Notes under the pieces: generated by a model
Database searches by the model: none
Told to the model about the DNA's origin: nothing
The model's input: only the letters and a program-made list of their open reading frames with translations
Part shown: positions 18,683 through 28,092 of the stretch, in pieces
Layout: the number at the start of each line of letters is the position of its first letter
How positions within the stretch are numbered: the first letter of the stretch is position 1
Made by a program: the position numbers and the translations under genes
From: Sphingomonas sp. IBVSS2
GTDB taxonomy: Bacteria; Pseudomonadota; Alphaproteobacteria; Sphingomonadales; Sphingomonadaceae
Direction: 5' to 3'
DNA length: 64,000 bases
NCBI RefSeq assembly: GCF_002127225.1
Contig: NZ_NFUR01000002.1
Location: 558,001-622,000, forward strand

Positions 18683-18734
18683 TTGACGAACAGATAACCT
18701 GCTGGTTATGAGAAATGCATAGCCATATGGTTAT
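18683..18734 (+). promoter_or_regulatory. Promoter with two palindromic operator-like sites
   Basis: TTGACG (18683-18688) is followed by two copies of a 16-bp palindrome of the form ATARCC-N4-GGTTAT. Copy one is at 18694-18709 (perfect arms) and copy two at 18719-18734 (one mismatch), 25 bp centre to centre. The first copy covers the expected -10 region (TTATGA at 18706) and the second lies around the expected start of transcription. The arrangement resembles a repressor site of the MarR, ArsR or PadR kind. No such regulator gene is adjacent. Confidence 0.6.
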
Positions 18735-18754
18735 GTATTTTCGGGGAGGCAGTC

Positions 18755-18940
18755 ATGATCCGCCAGATTCATCGTTGGACCGGTATCGTCTTCAGCATCG
18801 CTGCGATCGTGAACATCGTCGCGGTGATCACGGGGAGCAATGCGATGTGGCTCGGGCTGGTTGCGGTGATCCCGCTGCTGGTGCTGCTGCCGACGGGGCT
18901 CTACATGTTCGCCCGGCCCTATCTCGCGAGGAACGCATGA
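18755..18940 (+). CDS. Small two-helix membrane protein
   Basis: A 61-residue protein with two hydrophobic segments (about residues 9-28 and 32-52; GIVFSIAAIVNIVAVITG and LGLVAVIPLLVLLPTGLYMF) and short charged ends. An excellent ribosome site (GGGGAGG, five bases before ATG) and its own promoter support it as a real gene. Its stop overlaps the start of the following DUF1801 gene (ATGA), so the two are translationally coupled. The family is not recognised with certainty and no function can be given. Confidence 0.8.
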   Translation: MIRQIHRWTGIVFSIAAIVNIVAVITGSNAMWLGLVAVIPLLVLLPTGLYMFARPYLARNA

Positions 18941-19323
18941 GCGAAGACAAGACCGCCGCCGAGCAGATCGACGCCCGCATCGCCGCCTTGGACGACTGGC
19001 GCGGCGAGGCACTGGCACGGGTGCGGGCGATCATCCACGAAGCCGATCCCGAGGTGGCGGAGACGTGGAAGTGGCGCGGCGTGCCGGTGTGGGAACATGC
19101 CGGCATTCTCTGCACCGGCGAGACCTACAAGGCGGCGGTGAAGCTGACCTTCGCCAAGGGCGCGGCCCTGGCGGATCCCAAGGGGCTGTTCAATTCGAGC
19201 CTCGACGGGAATGTCCGCCGCGCGATCGACATCCACGAGGGCGAGGCGATCGATGTGGAGGCGCTCAAGGCGCTGATCCGCGAGGCGGTGGCGGCGAACC
19301 TGGCCAAGCCGGCGCGGAGATGA
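18937..19323 (+). CDS. DUF1801-domain protein
   Basis: A 128-residue cytoplasmic protein. The sequence ARVRAIIHEADPEVAETWKW, then VPVWEHAGILCTGETYKAAVKLTF, fits the DUF1801 (YdhG/YdeI-like) family, small alpha/beta proteins of unknown biochemistry often found in stress-related or ArsR-controlled operons. The second half, FNSSLDGNVRRAIDIHEGE with ALKALIREAVAANL, also fits. It overlaps the upstream membrane gene by four bases. Expression is probably controlled by the palindromic operator region upstream of that gene. Confidence 0.85.
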   Translation: MSEDKTAAEQIDARIAALDDWRGEALARVRAIIHEADPEVAETWKWRGVPVWEHAGILCTGETYKAAVKLTFAKGAALADPKGLFNSSLDGNVRRAIDIHEGEAIDVEALKALIREAVAANLAKPARR

Positions 19324-19348
19324 CGGTCTAGGAGCGGGCGCCGGCGCC

Positions 19349-20539
19349 TTATTCGATCTCCCGGCCACCCTTGAAGACGCGGTGGACCTTGCCCTGCACC
19401 GGCAGCCCGTCGAACGGCGTGTTGCCGGCGCGCGCCTTCATCTTCGTGGCGTCGATCGCCCAGGGTGCTTCGGGATCGAACAGGATGAAGTCGGCGGGCC
19501 TGCCGGCTTCCAGCGTGCCGGCATCCAGGCCGAGGATGCGCGCCGGGTTGGCGGCGAGCAGTTCGAAAAGGCGCTCCAGCGTCAGCACGCCGTCGCGGAC
19601 CAGGCCGAGCGACAGGGCGAGCAGCGTCTCGGCACCCGACATGCCTTCCTCGGCATCGGCGAAGGGCAGGCGCTTGCCCTCGGGCCCGCGCGGATCATGG
19701 CCCGAGGCGATGACGTCGATCGTGCCGTCGGCGAGCGCGGCGCGGACCGCCTGGCGGTCGCCATCGCCGCGCAGCGGCGGCGAGAGGCGGGCATAGGTGC
19801 GATAGTCGCTGACGTCGATGTCGGAGAGCAGCCAATGCGCCGGCGTGACGCCACAGGTGACCTGCACGCCGCGGCGCTTGGCCTGGCGGACCAGGTCGAG
19901 CCCGGCGGCGGTGGTGACCTGGCGGAAATGGACGCGGGCGCCGGTATCCTCGGCGAGCATCGTGTCGCGCGCGATCGCCAGCGCCTCGGCAATCGCGGGG
20001 GCGGCGGCGAGGCCCAGAAGCGTGGCGGTGAGGCCTTCGGTCGCGACCGCGTCGCCCGCGAGCCCGCCATCCTCGGCATGGGCGATGACGGTAAGGCCGC
20101 AATCGCGGGCATAGGCGAGCACCTTGCGCATCACGCCCGCGTCCGCGATCCAGCGGCGGCCGGTGGCGACGGCCCTGGCACCCGCCGACGCGTTGATCGC
20201 CATCTCGGCCAGGTCGGCACCCTGGAGGCCGCGCGTGGCGGCGGCGAGCGGATGGACCCATAGGTCGGGCTTCCCCATCAGCGCGGCGCGGCGGATGATG
20301 CCGGGATCGTCGAGGATCGGCGACTGATCGGGCATCAGCCCGACTCGCGTGATGCCGCCGGCCCGGCAGGCGGCGCGGTCCACGGCGAACACGCCCAGGT
20401 CGACGATGCCGGGGGCGAGGGTGAGGCCCTTGCCGTCGATGGTCTCGGCGCCGGCAGCGTCGCTGGCGATGGTTTCGCCGTCAAAGGCGAAGCTGGCGCC
20501 GCCGCCAAGGACTTTGACGTTTTCGAACACACGGCTCAT
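19349..20539 (-). CDS. Dihydroorotase-like protein lacking catalytic residues (PyrC')
   Basis: A 396-residue amidohydrolase-fold protein of the type I dihydroorotase group, coupled to pyrB by a 4-base overlap. The metal-binding HxH of active enzymes (normally in PGxxDxHVH) is replaced by Gly49 and Phe51 in [10 protein letters not shown]. The catalytic Asp of the TDHAPH motif is Gly280 in IASGHDPRG. The other ligand positions survive in part (VIAHAED, ARVHFRQ). The protein is therefore probably inactive and may act as a structural partner of aspartate transcarbamoylase, as known for PyrX/PyrC' in other bacteria. An active dihydroorotase should exist elsewhere. Automatic annotation as pyrC would mislead. 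Confidence 0.85.
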   Translation of the reverse strand: MSRVFENVKVLGGGASFAFDGETIASDAAGAETIDGKGLTLAPGIVDLGVFAVDRAACRAGGITRVGLMPDQSPILDDPGIIRRAALMGKPDLWVHPLAAATRGLQGADLAEMAINASAGARAVATGRRWIADAGVMRKVLAYARDCGLTVIAHAEDGGLAGDAVATEGLTATLLGLAAAPAIAEALAIARDTMLAEDTGARVHFRQVTTAAGLDLVRQAKRRGVQVTCGVTPAHWLLSDIDVSDYRTYARLSPPLRGDGDRQAVRAALADGTIDVIASGHDPRGPEGKRLPFADAEEGMSGAETLLALSLGLVRDGVLTLERLFELLAANPARILGLDAGTLEAGRPADFILFDPEAPWAIDATKMKARAGNTPFDGLPVQGKVHRVFKGGREIE

Positions 20540-21525
20540 GCCCAGCCCTCCACGCCGCGCTCGGCCCTGGTGAGCACGTCGAGGCAGGCCATGCGGACGG
20601 CCACGCCCATCTCCACCTGTTCGGTGATCGCGCTGCGCTCCGGATGGTCGGCGATCGCGCTGTCGATCTCTACGCCGCGGTTCATCGGGCCCGGATGCAT
20701 TACCAGCGCATCGGGCCTGGCAAGGGCGAGCCGCTCGGGCGTGAGGCCATAGCGGGCATGGAACTCGCGGGTGGAAGGGATGAAGCCGCCGGCCATCCGC
20801 TCGTTCTGGACGCGGAGCATCATCACGACGTCGGCCCCTTCCAGCGCGGCGTCGAAATCGATGAAGGGCGTGACATAGAGTCCCTCGATCGCCGGGGGCA
20901 TCAGCGTGGAAGGCGCGACCACACGGACCTCCGCGCCCAATGCGGTCAGCGCCAGCATGTTCGAGCGGGCGACGCGGCTGTGGAGCAGGTCGCCGCAGAT
21001 CACCACGCGCTGGCCCGCGACCGCGCCGCGGCGGCGGCGGATGGTAAGCGCGTCGAGCAGCGCCTGGGTCGGGTGCTCGTGCCAGCCGTCGCCGGCGTTG
21101 AGCACCGGGCAATCGACCTTGTCGGCGATCAGTTGCACCGCGCCCGAGGCCATGTGGCGGATCACGATCACATCGGCGCGCATCGCGTTGAGCGTCACGG
21201 CGGTGTCGATCAGCGTCTCGCCCTTCTTCACGCTCGACTGGGCGGCGTGCATGTTGACCACGTCCGCCCCCAGGCGCTTGCCGGCGATCTCGAAGGAGAG
21301 GAGCGTGCGGGTCGAGTTCTCGAAGAACGCGTTGATCTGGGTGATGCCCTCGAGCCGCCGGTCGCTCCTGGCGCGGGTGCGGTTCGCCTCGATCCATTGC
21401 TCGGCCTCGTCGAGCAGGAACATGATCTCATGGGGCTGGAGGCCCGCAATCCCGGTGAGGTGCCGGTGCGGGAAGACGGCGCGGCCCTTTATCTGGGCTG
21501 CGGGGCGATGATCGGAGGCCTGCAT
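20536..21525 (-). CDS. pyrB: Aspartate carbamoyltransferase, catalytic chain
   Basis: Catalyses the first committed step of pyrimidine synthesis, from carbamoyl phosphate and aspartate to carbamoylaspartate. The protein has 329 residues. The carbamoyl-phosphate motif [13 protein letters not shown] is present, as are the Ser/Lys loop ([11 protein letters not shown]), IRHMASGA and the [10 protein letters not shown] motif. Downstream, [10 protein letters not shown] and [10 protein letters not shown] fit the aspartate domain. It is the first gene of the pyrB-pyrC' pair with an ATGA overlap. Its 5' side faces a divergent gene of unknown function across 118 bases. Confidence 0.97.
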   Translation of the reverse strand: MQASDHRPAAQIKGRAVFPHRHLTGIAGLQPHEIMFLLDEAEQWIEANRTRARSDRRLEGITQINAFFENSTRTLLSFEIAGKRLGADVVNMHAAQSSVKKGETLIDTAVTLNAMRADVIVIRHMASGAVQLIADKVDCPVLNAGDGWHEHPTQALLDALTIRRRRGAVAGQRVVICGDLLHSRVARSNMLALTALGAEVRVVAPSTLMPPAIEGLYVTPFIDFDAALEGADVVMMLRVQNERMAGGFIPSTREFHARYGLTPERLALARPDALVMHPGPMNRGVEIDSAIADHPERSAITEQVEMGVAVRMACLDVLTRAERGVEGWA

Positions 21526-21643
21526 TAAAGCCGTCGCCTAGACCCGCCGGGCCGGCGAGGCAAGCCGCGAGGCGGCGGAGTCTCGCATCTGCCGCAAATG
21601 CCGGATAGGAAGTCCGCCGCGTTGCGTTTCGGGGGGAGCGTTC

Positions 21644-22465
21644 GTGCAGGGCTGGTGGGCTGTCTTTGTTGGTTGGATGACGCGCGATCCCGCGTGGCTG
21701 GCGGCGTTCCAGGCCGGGGCGTTCTTCTTCGTGCTGGGGCTGGTGCTCGTCCTCGTGCTGCTGCCATGGTGGCTGGCGCAGGTGGAGCGCGCGCGCTGGC
21801 GGCCGCTGCGGCGGATGCTGGCGCTGGCCGCGTTGCAGGCGCATCGCGATTGCGGGGAGAATGTCGTGGCGCTGTCCCGTCAGTTCTTCCGCGAAAATGC
21901 CGGCGCGCCGCTCGACCGGCTGATCCGCGCACGGCGGGCGATCGAACGGCAGCAATCGGACGGGGCGCGTTTCGCCCGGGTGGTGTCGGTCTATGCGCCG
22001 GCAGTGGATGCGCGCCACGCCGCGCTGCTCGCCGATACCGCGGCGCTGGCCGAGTTGGCCGAGCGCACGCTCTCCGGGTTGGCCCGGCTCTATCTCGGCC
22101 AGGCGACGGTGCGGGTGGGCGCCAATGCCGTGCACGGCGACGATCAGCTCGGCTATGCGCCCGCGCAGCTCGTCTCGCTATCCTATGTCGCCGAGATGGA
22201 GGCGCTGGCGGACGGCTTTGCCGATGCGGCGGCGGAGCATCGCGGGCGGATGGAAGGCGCACTCGGCCGCAAGGCACGCAAGGCGGCCCGCGCGGATCTC
22301 GACCGGATCGGCGCGGACGTGGCGATGCTGGGCGCGGACGTGCGCCGGTTCTGCGGCAAGCTGCAGGCGGCGGACGCCGGGGATTCGACCTACAAGACGC
22401 GCGAACGCGGCGAGCGCGGCCCACGCACGCTGGACGGGCTGATCGCGCGGTTCGACCGGGGCTGA
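21644..22465 (+). CDS. Membrane-anchored protein of unknown function
   Basis: A 273-residue protein. One long hydrophobic segment near residues 22-42 (GAFFFVLGLVLVLVLLPWWL) follows a short N-terminus. The rest is Ala/Arg-rich and predicted helical and cytoplasmic (ALAALQAHRDCGENVVALSR; DAAAEHRGRMEGALGRKARK), possibly coiled coil. The GTG start at 21644 has GGGGAG six bases upstream. It diverges from pyrB and converges on ruvX with a 31-base gap. I do not recognise the family. One end may bind a partner or nucleic acid given the basic character, but nothing specific can be claimed. Confidence 0.7.
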   Translation: MQGWWAVFVGWMTRDPAWLAAFQAGAFFFVLGLVLVLVLLPWWLAQVERARWRPLRRMLALAALQAHRDCGENVVALSRQFFRENAGAPLDRLIRARRAIERQQSDGARFARVVSVYAPAVDARHAALLADTAALAELAERTLSGLARLYLGQATVRVGANAVHGDDQLGYAPAQLVSLSYVAEMEALADGFADAAAEHRGRMEGALGRKARKAARADLDRIGADVAMLGADVRRFCGKLQAADAGDSTYKTRERGERGPRTLDGLIARFDRG

Positions 22466-22496
22466 GTCTCCCTCCCTCGCGGAGCGGGGAAATCGG

Positions 22497-22958
22497 TCAG
22501 GCGTTCACCAGCGCGTCGATCGCCGCTTGCAGGATATGGGCGGCGGCCATGTTGTCGATCATTTCCGCACGGCGGGCGCGGCTGAAATCCTGCTCGATCA
22601 GTGTGCGCTCCACGGCGACGGTGGACCAACGCTCGTCCCAGAGCAGGATGGGGAAGCCCAGATCGTCCATGTTGCGGGCAAAGGCGCGGGTGGACTGGGT
22701 GCGGGGGCTGTCGGTGCCGTCGAGGTTGAGGGGCAGGCCGATGACGATACCCTTCACCTGCTGCGCGGCGATCAGCGCCTGGAGCGCGGCCTTGTCCTTG
22801 GAGAATTTCGTGCGGCGGACCAGCTCCGCCGGGCTCGCGAAGCTCCAGCCGGCATCGCACAGGGCGGTGCCGATCGTCTTGGTGCCGACGTCGAGACCGA
22901 TCAGGCGGCCGCCGGCGGGGAGGGCGGCGCGGAAGTCGGCGGGGGCGGTGGTGATCAC
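22497..22958 (-). CDS. ruvX: Putative pre-16S rRNA nuclease / Holliday-junction resolvase RuvX (YqgF)
   Basis: A 153-residue RNase H-fold nuclease. In E. coli YqgF trims the 16S rRNA 5' end, and a Holliday-junction role has also been proposed. The motifs are clear: [15 protein letters not shown] with the first catalytic Asp at residue 23, [18 protein letters not shown], and [16 protein letters not shown] carrying the acidic pair. The GTG at 22958 is the start because it follows AGGGAG closely. Longer frames run through a palindromic repeat. It lies downstream of a DUF3089 gene on the same strand, separated by the 31-bp inverted repeat. Confidence 0.93.
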   Translation of the reverse strand: MITTAPADFRAALPAGGRLIGLDVGTKTIGTALCDAGWSFASPAELVRRTKFSKDKAALQALIAAQQVKGIVIGLPLNLDGTDSPRTQSTRAFARNMDDLGFPILLWDERWSTVAVERTLIEQDFSRARRAEMIDNMAAAHILQAAIDALVNA

Positions 22959-22978
22959 GCGCTCCCTGTAGCCCCAAT

Positions 22979-23057
22979 CGTCATCCCGGCGAAAGCCGGG
23001 ATCTCGGGCGCTGGCGGGAAGGAATTGCCCGAGATCCCGGCTTTCGCCGGGATGACG
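22979..23057. repeat. Perfect 31-bp inverted repeat (REP-like element)
   Basis: The arms at 22979-23009 and 23027-23057 are exact reverse complements around a 17-base loop. Each arm contains a smaller hairpin, CCCGGC-GAAA-GCCGGG, with a GNRA tetraloop. The start CGTCATCCCGGCGAAAGCCG is the kind of dispersed palindromic repeat common in sphingomonad and other alphaproteobacterial genomes. It sits between ruvX and the DUF3089 gene and could shape the transcript end of the latter. Confidence 0.9.
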
Positions 23058-23065
23058 TGGAATTT

Positions 23066-24187
23066 TCAGAACGGCCAGAACTTGCGCCGGGCCTTCAATC
23101 GTCGCTCGGCATCGGCGCGGACGTTCGCCCAGAACAGGCTGTAGTCGAACACGTGATAATTGTTGCCCGGCAGCACATAGGGGCCCAGGTCGGGCGGGCT
23201 GTTGCCGATCATCAGGAAGCCGCGCCCGTCGCAGCGCGCGGGAACGAGGTTCTTCTGGAGCACGGCGCTGCTCAGGTCCCGGCTCGGCAGCAGGCCGCCC
23301 AGATTGGCCTCCATGGATGCGGCGTCGTTGGGCTTGCCGGTTAGGGGATTGGTGCAGACCATCGGCGTGCCCTTGCGCGGCTGGCCGGTGAAGCCGTTCG
23401 TCTGGTCGAAAGTGTCCACGATCAGCGAGGGATCGGCGGGTTCGGCGAAGCTCTGCCAGGAGAGGATGCAGCCGGTCTCGTCCGGGCCGGAACAGGCGGG
23501 GAGGCCCATCTTCGGCAGGTCGGCGGTGATCGAGACCGGCCAGCCGACCACATAGGCGGCGACGATTCGCTTCGCGAGCGGCTTGCCGGCGACGCGGTCG
23601 ACCAGCAGGCGGCTGAGGTGGAGCGCGCCCTGGCTGTGGCCGGCGAGGATGATCGGGCGGTTGCCGGCTTCCTTGAGGAACTGGTCGAACGCCGCCAGCA
23701 CGTCGCGATAGGCGAAGTCGAGCGCCTGCTGCGCCTGGGCCTTGCTGGTGAGGAAGGCGCCGAAGGTCGCCTGGCGGTATCGCGGCGCCCAGACCAGGCC
23801 GGAGGAATTGAAGGCGCTCGCCTGGCCGCGCAGGAACAGCTCGGCCCGGGCATTGGCGGCGACGTCGTTCAGCGGGGCGTTCCACTGCGTGCGATCGAGG
23901 AACGAAGTCGGGTGGACGAAGAACACCGCGGCGGGCGGGTTCTCCGCCGGCTGGAAGCCGTCCGGGGTCCATAGCGCCGGATTGCCGGGCTTGTCCGGCC
24001 GGGCGAGCCAGAGATCGGCCTTGCCATAGTCGCCGGGCGCGGAGAGCCGCGCCACTTCCGCGCTCGGCACCAGTGCCTGGCGGAGCAGCTCGATCCCCCA
24101 GAATCGATAGGCGAAGGTGGCGGCCAGTGCGAGCACGATGAGTCCTACTACGAGATAGAGAAACTTCCGGGCCAAGCCCATCTCCAT
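23066..24187 (-). CDS. DUF3089 alpha/beta-hydrolase-like protein
   Basis: A protein of about 373 residues. An N-terminal hydrophobic segment ([19 protein letters not shown]) anchors or exports it. The body has [19 protein letters not shown] near residue 90, the nucleophile elbow GHSQG with Ser185, and a late Cys-containing region ([16 protein letters not shown]). This is the DUF3089 family, putative periplasmic lipases or esterases of unknown substrate. Starts at 24187 (MEMGL) or 24181 (MGL) are both possible, neither with an ideally spaced ribosome site. It is divergent from the DUF4153 gene across 161 bases. Confidence 0.85.
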   Translation of the reverse strand: MEMGLARKFLYLVVGLIVLALAATFAYRFWGIELLRQALVPSAEVARLSAPGDYGKADLWLARPDKPGNPALWTPDGFQPAENPPAAVFFVHPTSFLDRTQWNAPLNDVAANARAELFLRGQASAFNSSGLVWAPRYRQATFGAFLTSKAQAQQALDFAYRDVLAAFDQFLKEAGNRPIILAGHSQGALHLSRLLVDRVAGKPLAKRIVAAYVVGWPVSITADLPKMGLPACSGPDETGCILSWQSFAEPADPSLIVDTFDQTNGFTGQPRKGTPMVCTNPLTGKPNDAASMEANLGGLLPSRDLSSAVLQKNLVPARCDGRGFLMIGNSPPDLGPYVLPGNNYHVFDYSLFWANVRADAERRLKARRKFWPF

Positions 24188-24348
24188 TGTGCAATGCAGC
24201 ATAGAGCCGATTTGTTGCAATCGCATTCCCGTGGGGCACGATTGCCGGGGATGCAACCTCGCATGCGCGATGCAGCCATTCTGCACCGGAAATCCACTTT
24301 ACCGCCTCCGCCGGATGCGGGAGCATCGCCGGCGAGGGGAGAGGGTGC

Positions 24349-26136
24349 ATGGACGAGATCGAGACGCGGATGGATATCGGGGCGGCCGCGGAGCCGGAAG
24401 GCTGGGCGGCGCGGCCCTTGCTGCTGGCCGGGCTGGGGCTGGCGACCGGTGTCGCCGCGCACCTGATCCTGGGCGACAGCCTGAACTATCGCATGGAATG
24501 GAGCGCGCTGCAGGCGGCGGCGCTGATGGGCGTGACGCTGTTTGCGGCGATGATCGGCTTCACGATCGAGCGGCGGCTGTGGTGGGCCTCGATCGCGTTC
24601 GGGGCGGCGATCGGCGTGGCGGCGGGTTTCGTCACCTGGTGGAACGGCGCGCCTGGCGGGTGGAGCGCGAGCGAGGGCTGGCGCACGGTGAGCCTGTTGC
24701 TCGCCGTGGCCGTCGCCGCGCCGCTGTTCCAGGCCGCGCGCGATGAGGGCGTGCCACGCACCCCCTATGCCGCGGTCCATGACTATGCCTGGCAGAATGT
24801 GGTGCTGTGGTGCGCCTGCTGGCTGTTCGTGGCGATCGTGTGGGTCATGGCTTGGCTCCTCGCCAGCCTGTTCCAGCTCATCAAGATCGAGCTGCTCCAC
24901 GACCTGCTGATGAAAAATTGGTTCGCCCGCGCACTGATCGGCCTGGCTTTTGGAGCGGCGCTGGGGCTGCTGCGCGAGCATGACGCCGTGGTGCGGCTGC
25001 TCCAGCGCGTCGTCGCCACGGTGCTCGCGGTGCTGGCGCCGGTGCTCGCGATCGGGCTGGGGCTGTTCCTGCTCGCATTGCCCTTTACCGGCCTCCAGGC
25101 ACTGTGGGACGCGACTTCGGCGACCACGCCGCTGCTGCTGAGCTGCGCGGTGGGGGCGCTGATCCTCGCCAACGCAGTGATCGGCAACCGACCGGAGGAG
25201 GAACGGCGCAACCCGCTGCTCCGCTACGGCGCGATGCTGCTGGCGGTGGTGATCCTGCCGCTGGCGGTGTTGGCGGCGGTGGCGACGGGACTGCGCGTCG
25301 GCCAATATGGCTATACGCCCGAACGGCTCTGGGCGATCGTGTTCGTGGGGATCGCGACCCTCTATGGCGCGGCCTATCTGGGGTCGCTGGTGCTGGGGCG
25401 CCTGGCCTGGACCCTGCGCGTCCGGCCGGCGAACCTGGCGCTCGCCTTCCTGCTCTGCGGCCTGGGGCTGCTGCTTGCCACGCCGCTGATCAACTTCAAC
25501 CGGATATCGACCGATGACCAGGTGGGGCGGCTCGAATCGGGCAGGATCTCGGCGGCGAAGTTCGACTGGCGGGCGCTGGCGTTCGACTTCGGCAAGCCGG
25601 GGCGCGATGCGCTGGAACGGTTGCGCAGGTCGAGGAATGCCGAGATCCGGGGCAAGGCGGCGGAAGCCGCCAAGGCGGAGAGCCGCTGGGATGTCGAGGT
25701 GAGTGACAAGAAGAGTCCGTCGCGTTCGGGGCCGAAATCCGGAGTGCTCGACAATGCCCGCGTCTTGCCGGAGGGGGCGAGCGCGCCCCAGGGGCTGATC
25801 GATCTGCTCGCCGATAAATATCAATGCCGTCAGGGCAATCTGTGCACGATATTCCTTGCCAATCCGGCCGAGGCCGTGGTGTTCGCCGATAGTTGCTATG
25901 CGGGGATGCTGGACAAGGACGGCAAGGCCCGGAGAATCGCCACCTATTGCGGCGGCGGCGATCGTTTCGTGCTGGCGGACGGCGCATGGAAGGATGCCGG
26001 CGATCGCTTCGTGCCGAGCGCGGAGCAGCGCGCGCAGATCGCGGCCGGCTATCCGGCGGGGCGCGTGGAGATTCGCCCCGTCGAGCGGCGCCAGGTCTTC
26101 GTCGGGGGCGTCCCCGTGGGCGAGCCCTTCGAATAA
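24349..26136 (+). CDS. DUF4153 multi-pass membrane protein
   Basis: A 595-residue protein with about ten to eleven transmembrane helices in the first 400 residues (for example [18 protein letters not shown] and [20 protein letters not shown]). A soluble C-terminal domain of about 190 residues follows, with two Cys close together ([13 protein letters not shown]) plus CYAGM and YCGGGDR. The membrane part fits DUF4153. Function is unknown; some relatives are linked to envelope processes. The ATG at 24349 follows GAGAGG. It lies upstream of gatC with a 42-base gap and could contribute read-through to the gat genes. Confidence 0.85.
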   Translation: MDEIETRMDIGAAAEPEGWAARPLLLAGLGLATGVAAHLILGDSLNYRMEWSALQAAALMGVTLFAAMIGFTIERRLWWASIAFGAAIGVAAGFVTWWNGAPGGWSASEGWRTVSLLLAVAVAAPLFQAARDEGVPRTPYAAVHDYAWQNVVLWCACWLFVAIVWVMAWLLASLFQLIKIELLHDLLMKNWFARALIGLAFGAALGLLREHDAVVRLLQRVVATVLAVLAPVLAIGLGLFLLALPFTGLQALWDATSATTPLLLSCAVGALILANAVIGNRPEEERRNPLLRYGAMLLAVVILPLAVLAAVATGLRVGQYGYTPERLWAIVFVGIATLYGAAYLGSLVLGRLAWTLRVRPANLALAFLLCGLGLLLATPLINFNRISTDDQVGRLESGRISAAKFDWRALAFDFGKPGRDALERLRRSRNAEIRGKAAEAAKAESRWDVEVSDKKSPSRSGPKSGVLDNARVLPEGASAPQGLIDLLADKYQCRQGNLCTIFLANPAEAVVFADSCYAGMLDKDGKARRIATYCGGGDRFVLADGAWKDAGDRFVPSAEQRAQIAAGYPAGRVEIRPVERRQVFVGGVPVGEPFE

Positions 26137-26178
26137 GCGGTGCTTGATGGCGGGAGGCGCGGCTGTTAGGCGCCTCCC

Positions 26179-26466
26179 ATGTCCGTCGATACCGCAACCG
26201 TGAAGAAGGTGGCGAGCCTCGCACGCATCGCGATCAGCGATGCCGATGCCGAGCGCCTTGCGCCCGAGCTCAACAATATCCTGGGCTGGATCGAGCAGCT
26301 CGGCGAGGTCGACACTTCGTCGGTCGAGCCGATGACCGCCGTCATCCCCAATACGCTGCGCCTCCGCGAGGATGTGGTGACCGAGGGCAACCAGCGCGAG
26401 GCCGTGCTCCGGAACGCGCCGCAGGGCGAGCATGGCTTCTTCACCGTGCCGAAGGTGGTCGAATGA
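26179..26466 (+). CDS. gatC: Asp-tRNA(Asn)/Glu-tRNA(Gln) amidotransferase subunit C
   Basis: The small subunit of the GatCAB complex that converts misacylated Glu-tRNA(Gln) and/or Asp-tRNA(Asn) to the correct aminoacyl-tRNA. It has 95 residues. Typical motifs are [31 protein letters not shown] and the end [18 protein letters not shown]. The stop overlaps the gatA start by four bases (ATGA), which couples translation. Its presence implies that the organism makes Gln-tRNA and/or Asn-tRNA by transamidation. Confidence 0.96.
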   Translation: MSVDTATVKKVASLARIAISDADAERLAPELNNILGWIEQLGEVDTSSVEPMTAVIPNTLRLREDVVTEGNQREAVLRNAPQGEHGFFTVPKVVE

Positions 26467-27947
26467 GCGACATCACCGATCTGGGCGTCGCGAGCCTTCG
26501 CGACGGCATTCGCACCGGCAAGTTCTCGGCACGCGAAGTCGCCGATGCGTTCATCGTCAAGGTGAGCAAGGGCAAGGCGCTCAATGCCTTCATCGTCGAG
26601 ACGCCCGAGCACGCGCTGGCTGCCGCCAAGGCCGCCGACGATGCGATCGCCAGGGGCGAACCGCTCAAGCCGCTTTCCGGTGTGCCGCTGGGCATGAAGG
26701 ACCTGTTCGCGACCAAGGGCGTGCAGACCACGGCCGCCAGCCACATCCTGGAAGGCTTCGAACCGGTCTATGAGTCGACGGTCTCGCAGAAATTGTGGGA
26801 CGCGGGCGCCGGCATGCTCGGCAAGCTCAACATGGACCAGTTCGCCATGGGTTCGTCGAACGAGACGAGCTATTTCGGCAACGTGATCTCGCCCTGGCGG
26901 CGCGGCGGCGGCGACAATGCCCCGCTGGCTCCCGGCGGTTCCTCGGGTGGCAGCTCGGCGGCGATCTCCGCCCGGCTCGTGCCCGGCGCGACCGGCACCG
27001 ATACCGGCGGCTCGATCCGCCAGCCTGCCGCCTTCACCGGCATCGCCGGCATCAAGCCCACTTATGGCCGCTGCTCGCGCTACGGTGTGGTCGCCTTCGC
27101 CTCCAGCCTCGATCAGGCCGGGCCGATGGCGCGCGACGTGCGCGACTGCGCGATCCTGCTCGAGAACATGGCGGGCTTCGATCCCAAGGACTCGACTTCG
27201 CTCAACCTGCCGGTGCCGAGATGGGAAGAGGCGCTTTCGGGCGACCTGACCGGCAAGAGGATCGGTATCCCGGCCGAATATCTCATCGACGGCATCCCCA
27301 CCGAGATCGCCAAGCTGTGGGAAGCGGGCATCGCCTGGGTGAAGGATGCCGGCGCCGAGGTGGTGGAGGTGTCGCTGCCCCACACCAAATATGCGCTGCC
27401 GGCCTATTACATCATCGCGCCGGCCGAGGCTTCGTCGAATCTCGCCCGCTATGACGGCGTGCGCTATGGCCTGCGCGAACTGGCCGAGGGCCAGAACCTG
27501 CAGGAAATGTACGCGGCGACCCGTGCGGCCGGCTTCGGCGACGAAGTGAAGCGGCGCATTCTGATCGGCACCTATGTGCTCTCCGCGGGCTTCTACGACG
27601 CCTATTTCACCCAGGCATCGAAGGTGCGCAGCCTGATCGCGCGCGACTTCGAGAATGTCTTCTCGATGTGCGACCTGCTGTTGACGCCGACGGCGCCGAG
27701 CTCGGCCTTCGCGCTTGGGGAAAAGTCGGACGACCCGCTGGCGATGTATCTGAACGACGTCTTCACCGTGCCTTCGAGCCTGGCCGGCCTGCCGGCGATG
27801 AGCGTACCCGCGGGGCTGGACGCCGGTGGCCTGCCACTCGGGCTGCAGGTCATCGGGCGTCCGCTCGACGAGCAGGGCGTGCTGAATGCGGGCCTGGCGA
27901 TCGAGCAGCGCGCGGGATTCGCGGCGCGGCCGGAGCAATGGTGGTGA
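26463..27947 (+). CDS. gatA: Asp-tRNA(Asn)/Glu-tRNA(Gln) amidotransferase subunit A
   Basis: The glutaminase subunit of GatCAB. It belongs to the amidase-signature family and has 494 residues. The Ser-cisSer-Lys triad is visible: Lys79 in [10 protein letters not shown], Ser160 in [11 protein letters not shown] and the nucleophile Ser184 in [11 protein letters not shown]. It releases ammonia from glutamine, which travels to GatB. The ATG overlaps gatC. After the stop codon a 47-codon frame begins at once and bridges to gatB. Confidence 0.97.
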   Translation: MSDITDLGVASLRDGIRTGKFSAREVADAFIVKVSKGKALNAFIVETPEHALAAAKAADDAIARGEPLKPLSGVPLGMKDLFATKGVQTTAASHILEGFEPVYESTVSQKLWDAGAGMLGKLNMDQFAMGSSNETSYFGNVISPWRRGGGDNAPLAPGGSSGGSSAAISARLVPGATGTDTGGSIRQPAAFTGIAGIKPTYGRCSRYGVVAFASSLDQAGPMARDVRDCAILLENMAGFDPKDSTSLNLPVPRWEEALSGDLTGKRIGIPAEYLIDGIPTEIAKLWEAGIAWVKDAGAEVVEVSLPHTKYALPAYYIIAPAEASSNLARYDGVRYGLRELAEGQNLQEMYAATRAAGFGDEVKRRILIGTYVLSAGFYDAYFTQASKVRSLIARDFENVFSMCDLLLTPTAPSSAFALGEKSDDPLAMYLNDVFTVPSSLAGLPAMSVPAGLDAGGLPLGLQVIGRPLDEQGVLNAGLAIEQRAGFAARPEQWW

Positions 27948-27948
27948 A

Positions 27949-28092
27949 ATGAGCGCGCTCGATCCCCTGGCCGAATTGATGGGTAGGGTGATCGAGTTTG
28001 CCGCGCCTGTGCTGGAGCGTCGGCGCATGCGCAAGGAACGCGAAAAGGAGCAGTTGAGAAACGCTCCGTCTGGAAAGACACGGAATGACTGA
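27949..28092 (+). CDS. Possible 47-residue protein between gatA and gatB
   Basis: An ATG one base after the gatA stop opens a 47-codon frame whose end overlaps the gatB start by eight bases. It fills the 137-base gap exactly, which suggests translational coupling from gatA to gatB. The product ([20 protein letters not shown], then a Lys/Arg/Glu-rich helix with [12 protein letters not shown]) would be a short amphipathic, basic helical peptide. I do not recognise it. It may be a genuine small protein or merely a translated spacer that keeps ribosomes moving into gatB. Confidence 0.5.
   Translation: MSALDPLAELMGRVIEFAAPVLERRRMRKEREKEQLRNAPSGKTRND

Noticed and set aside
24148..26433. A 761-codon open frame antisense to the DUF4153 gene
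   Set aside because: His/Arg/Gln-biased product without domains. The forward frame has the expected membrane helices and a start with a ribosome site.
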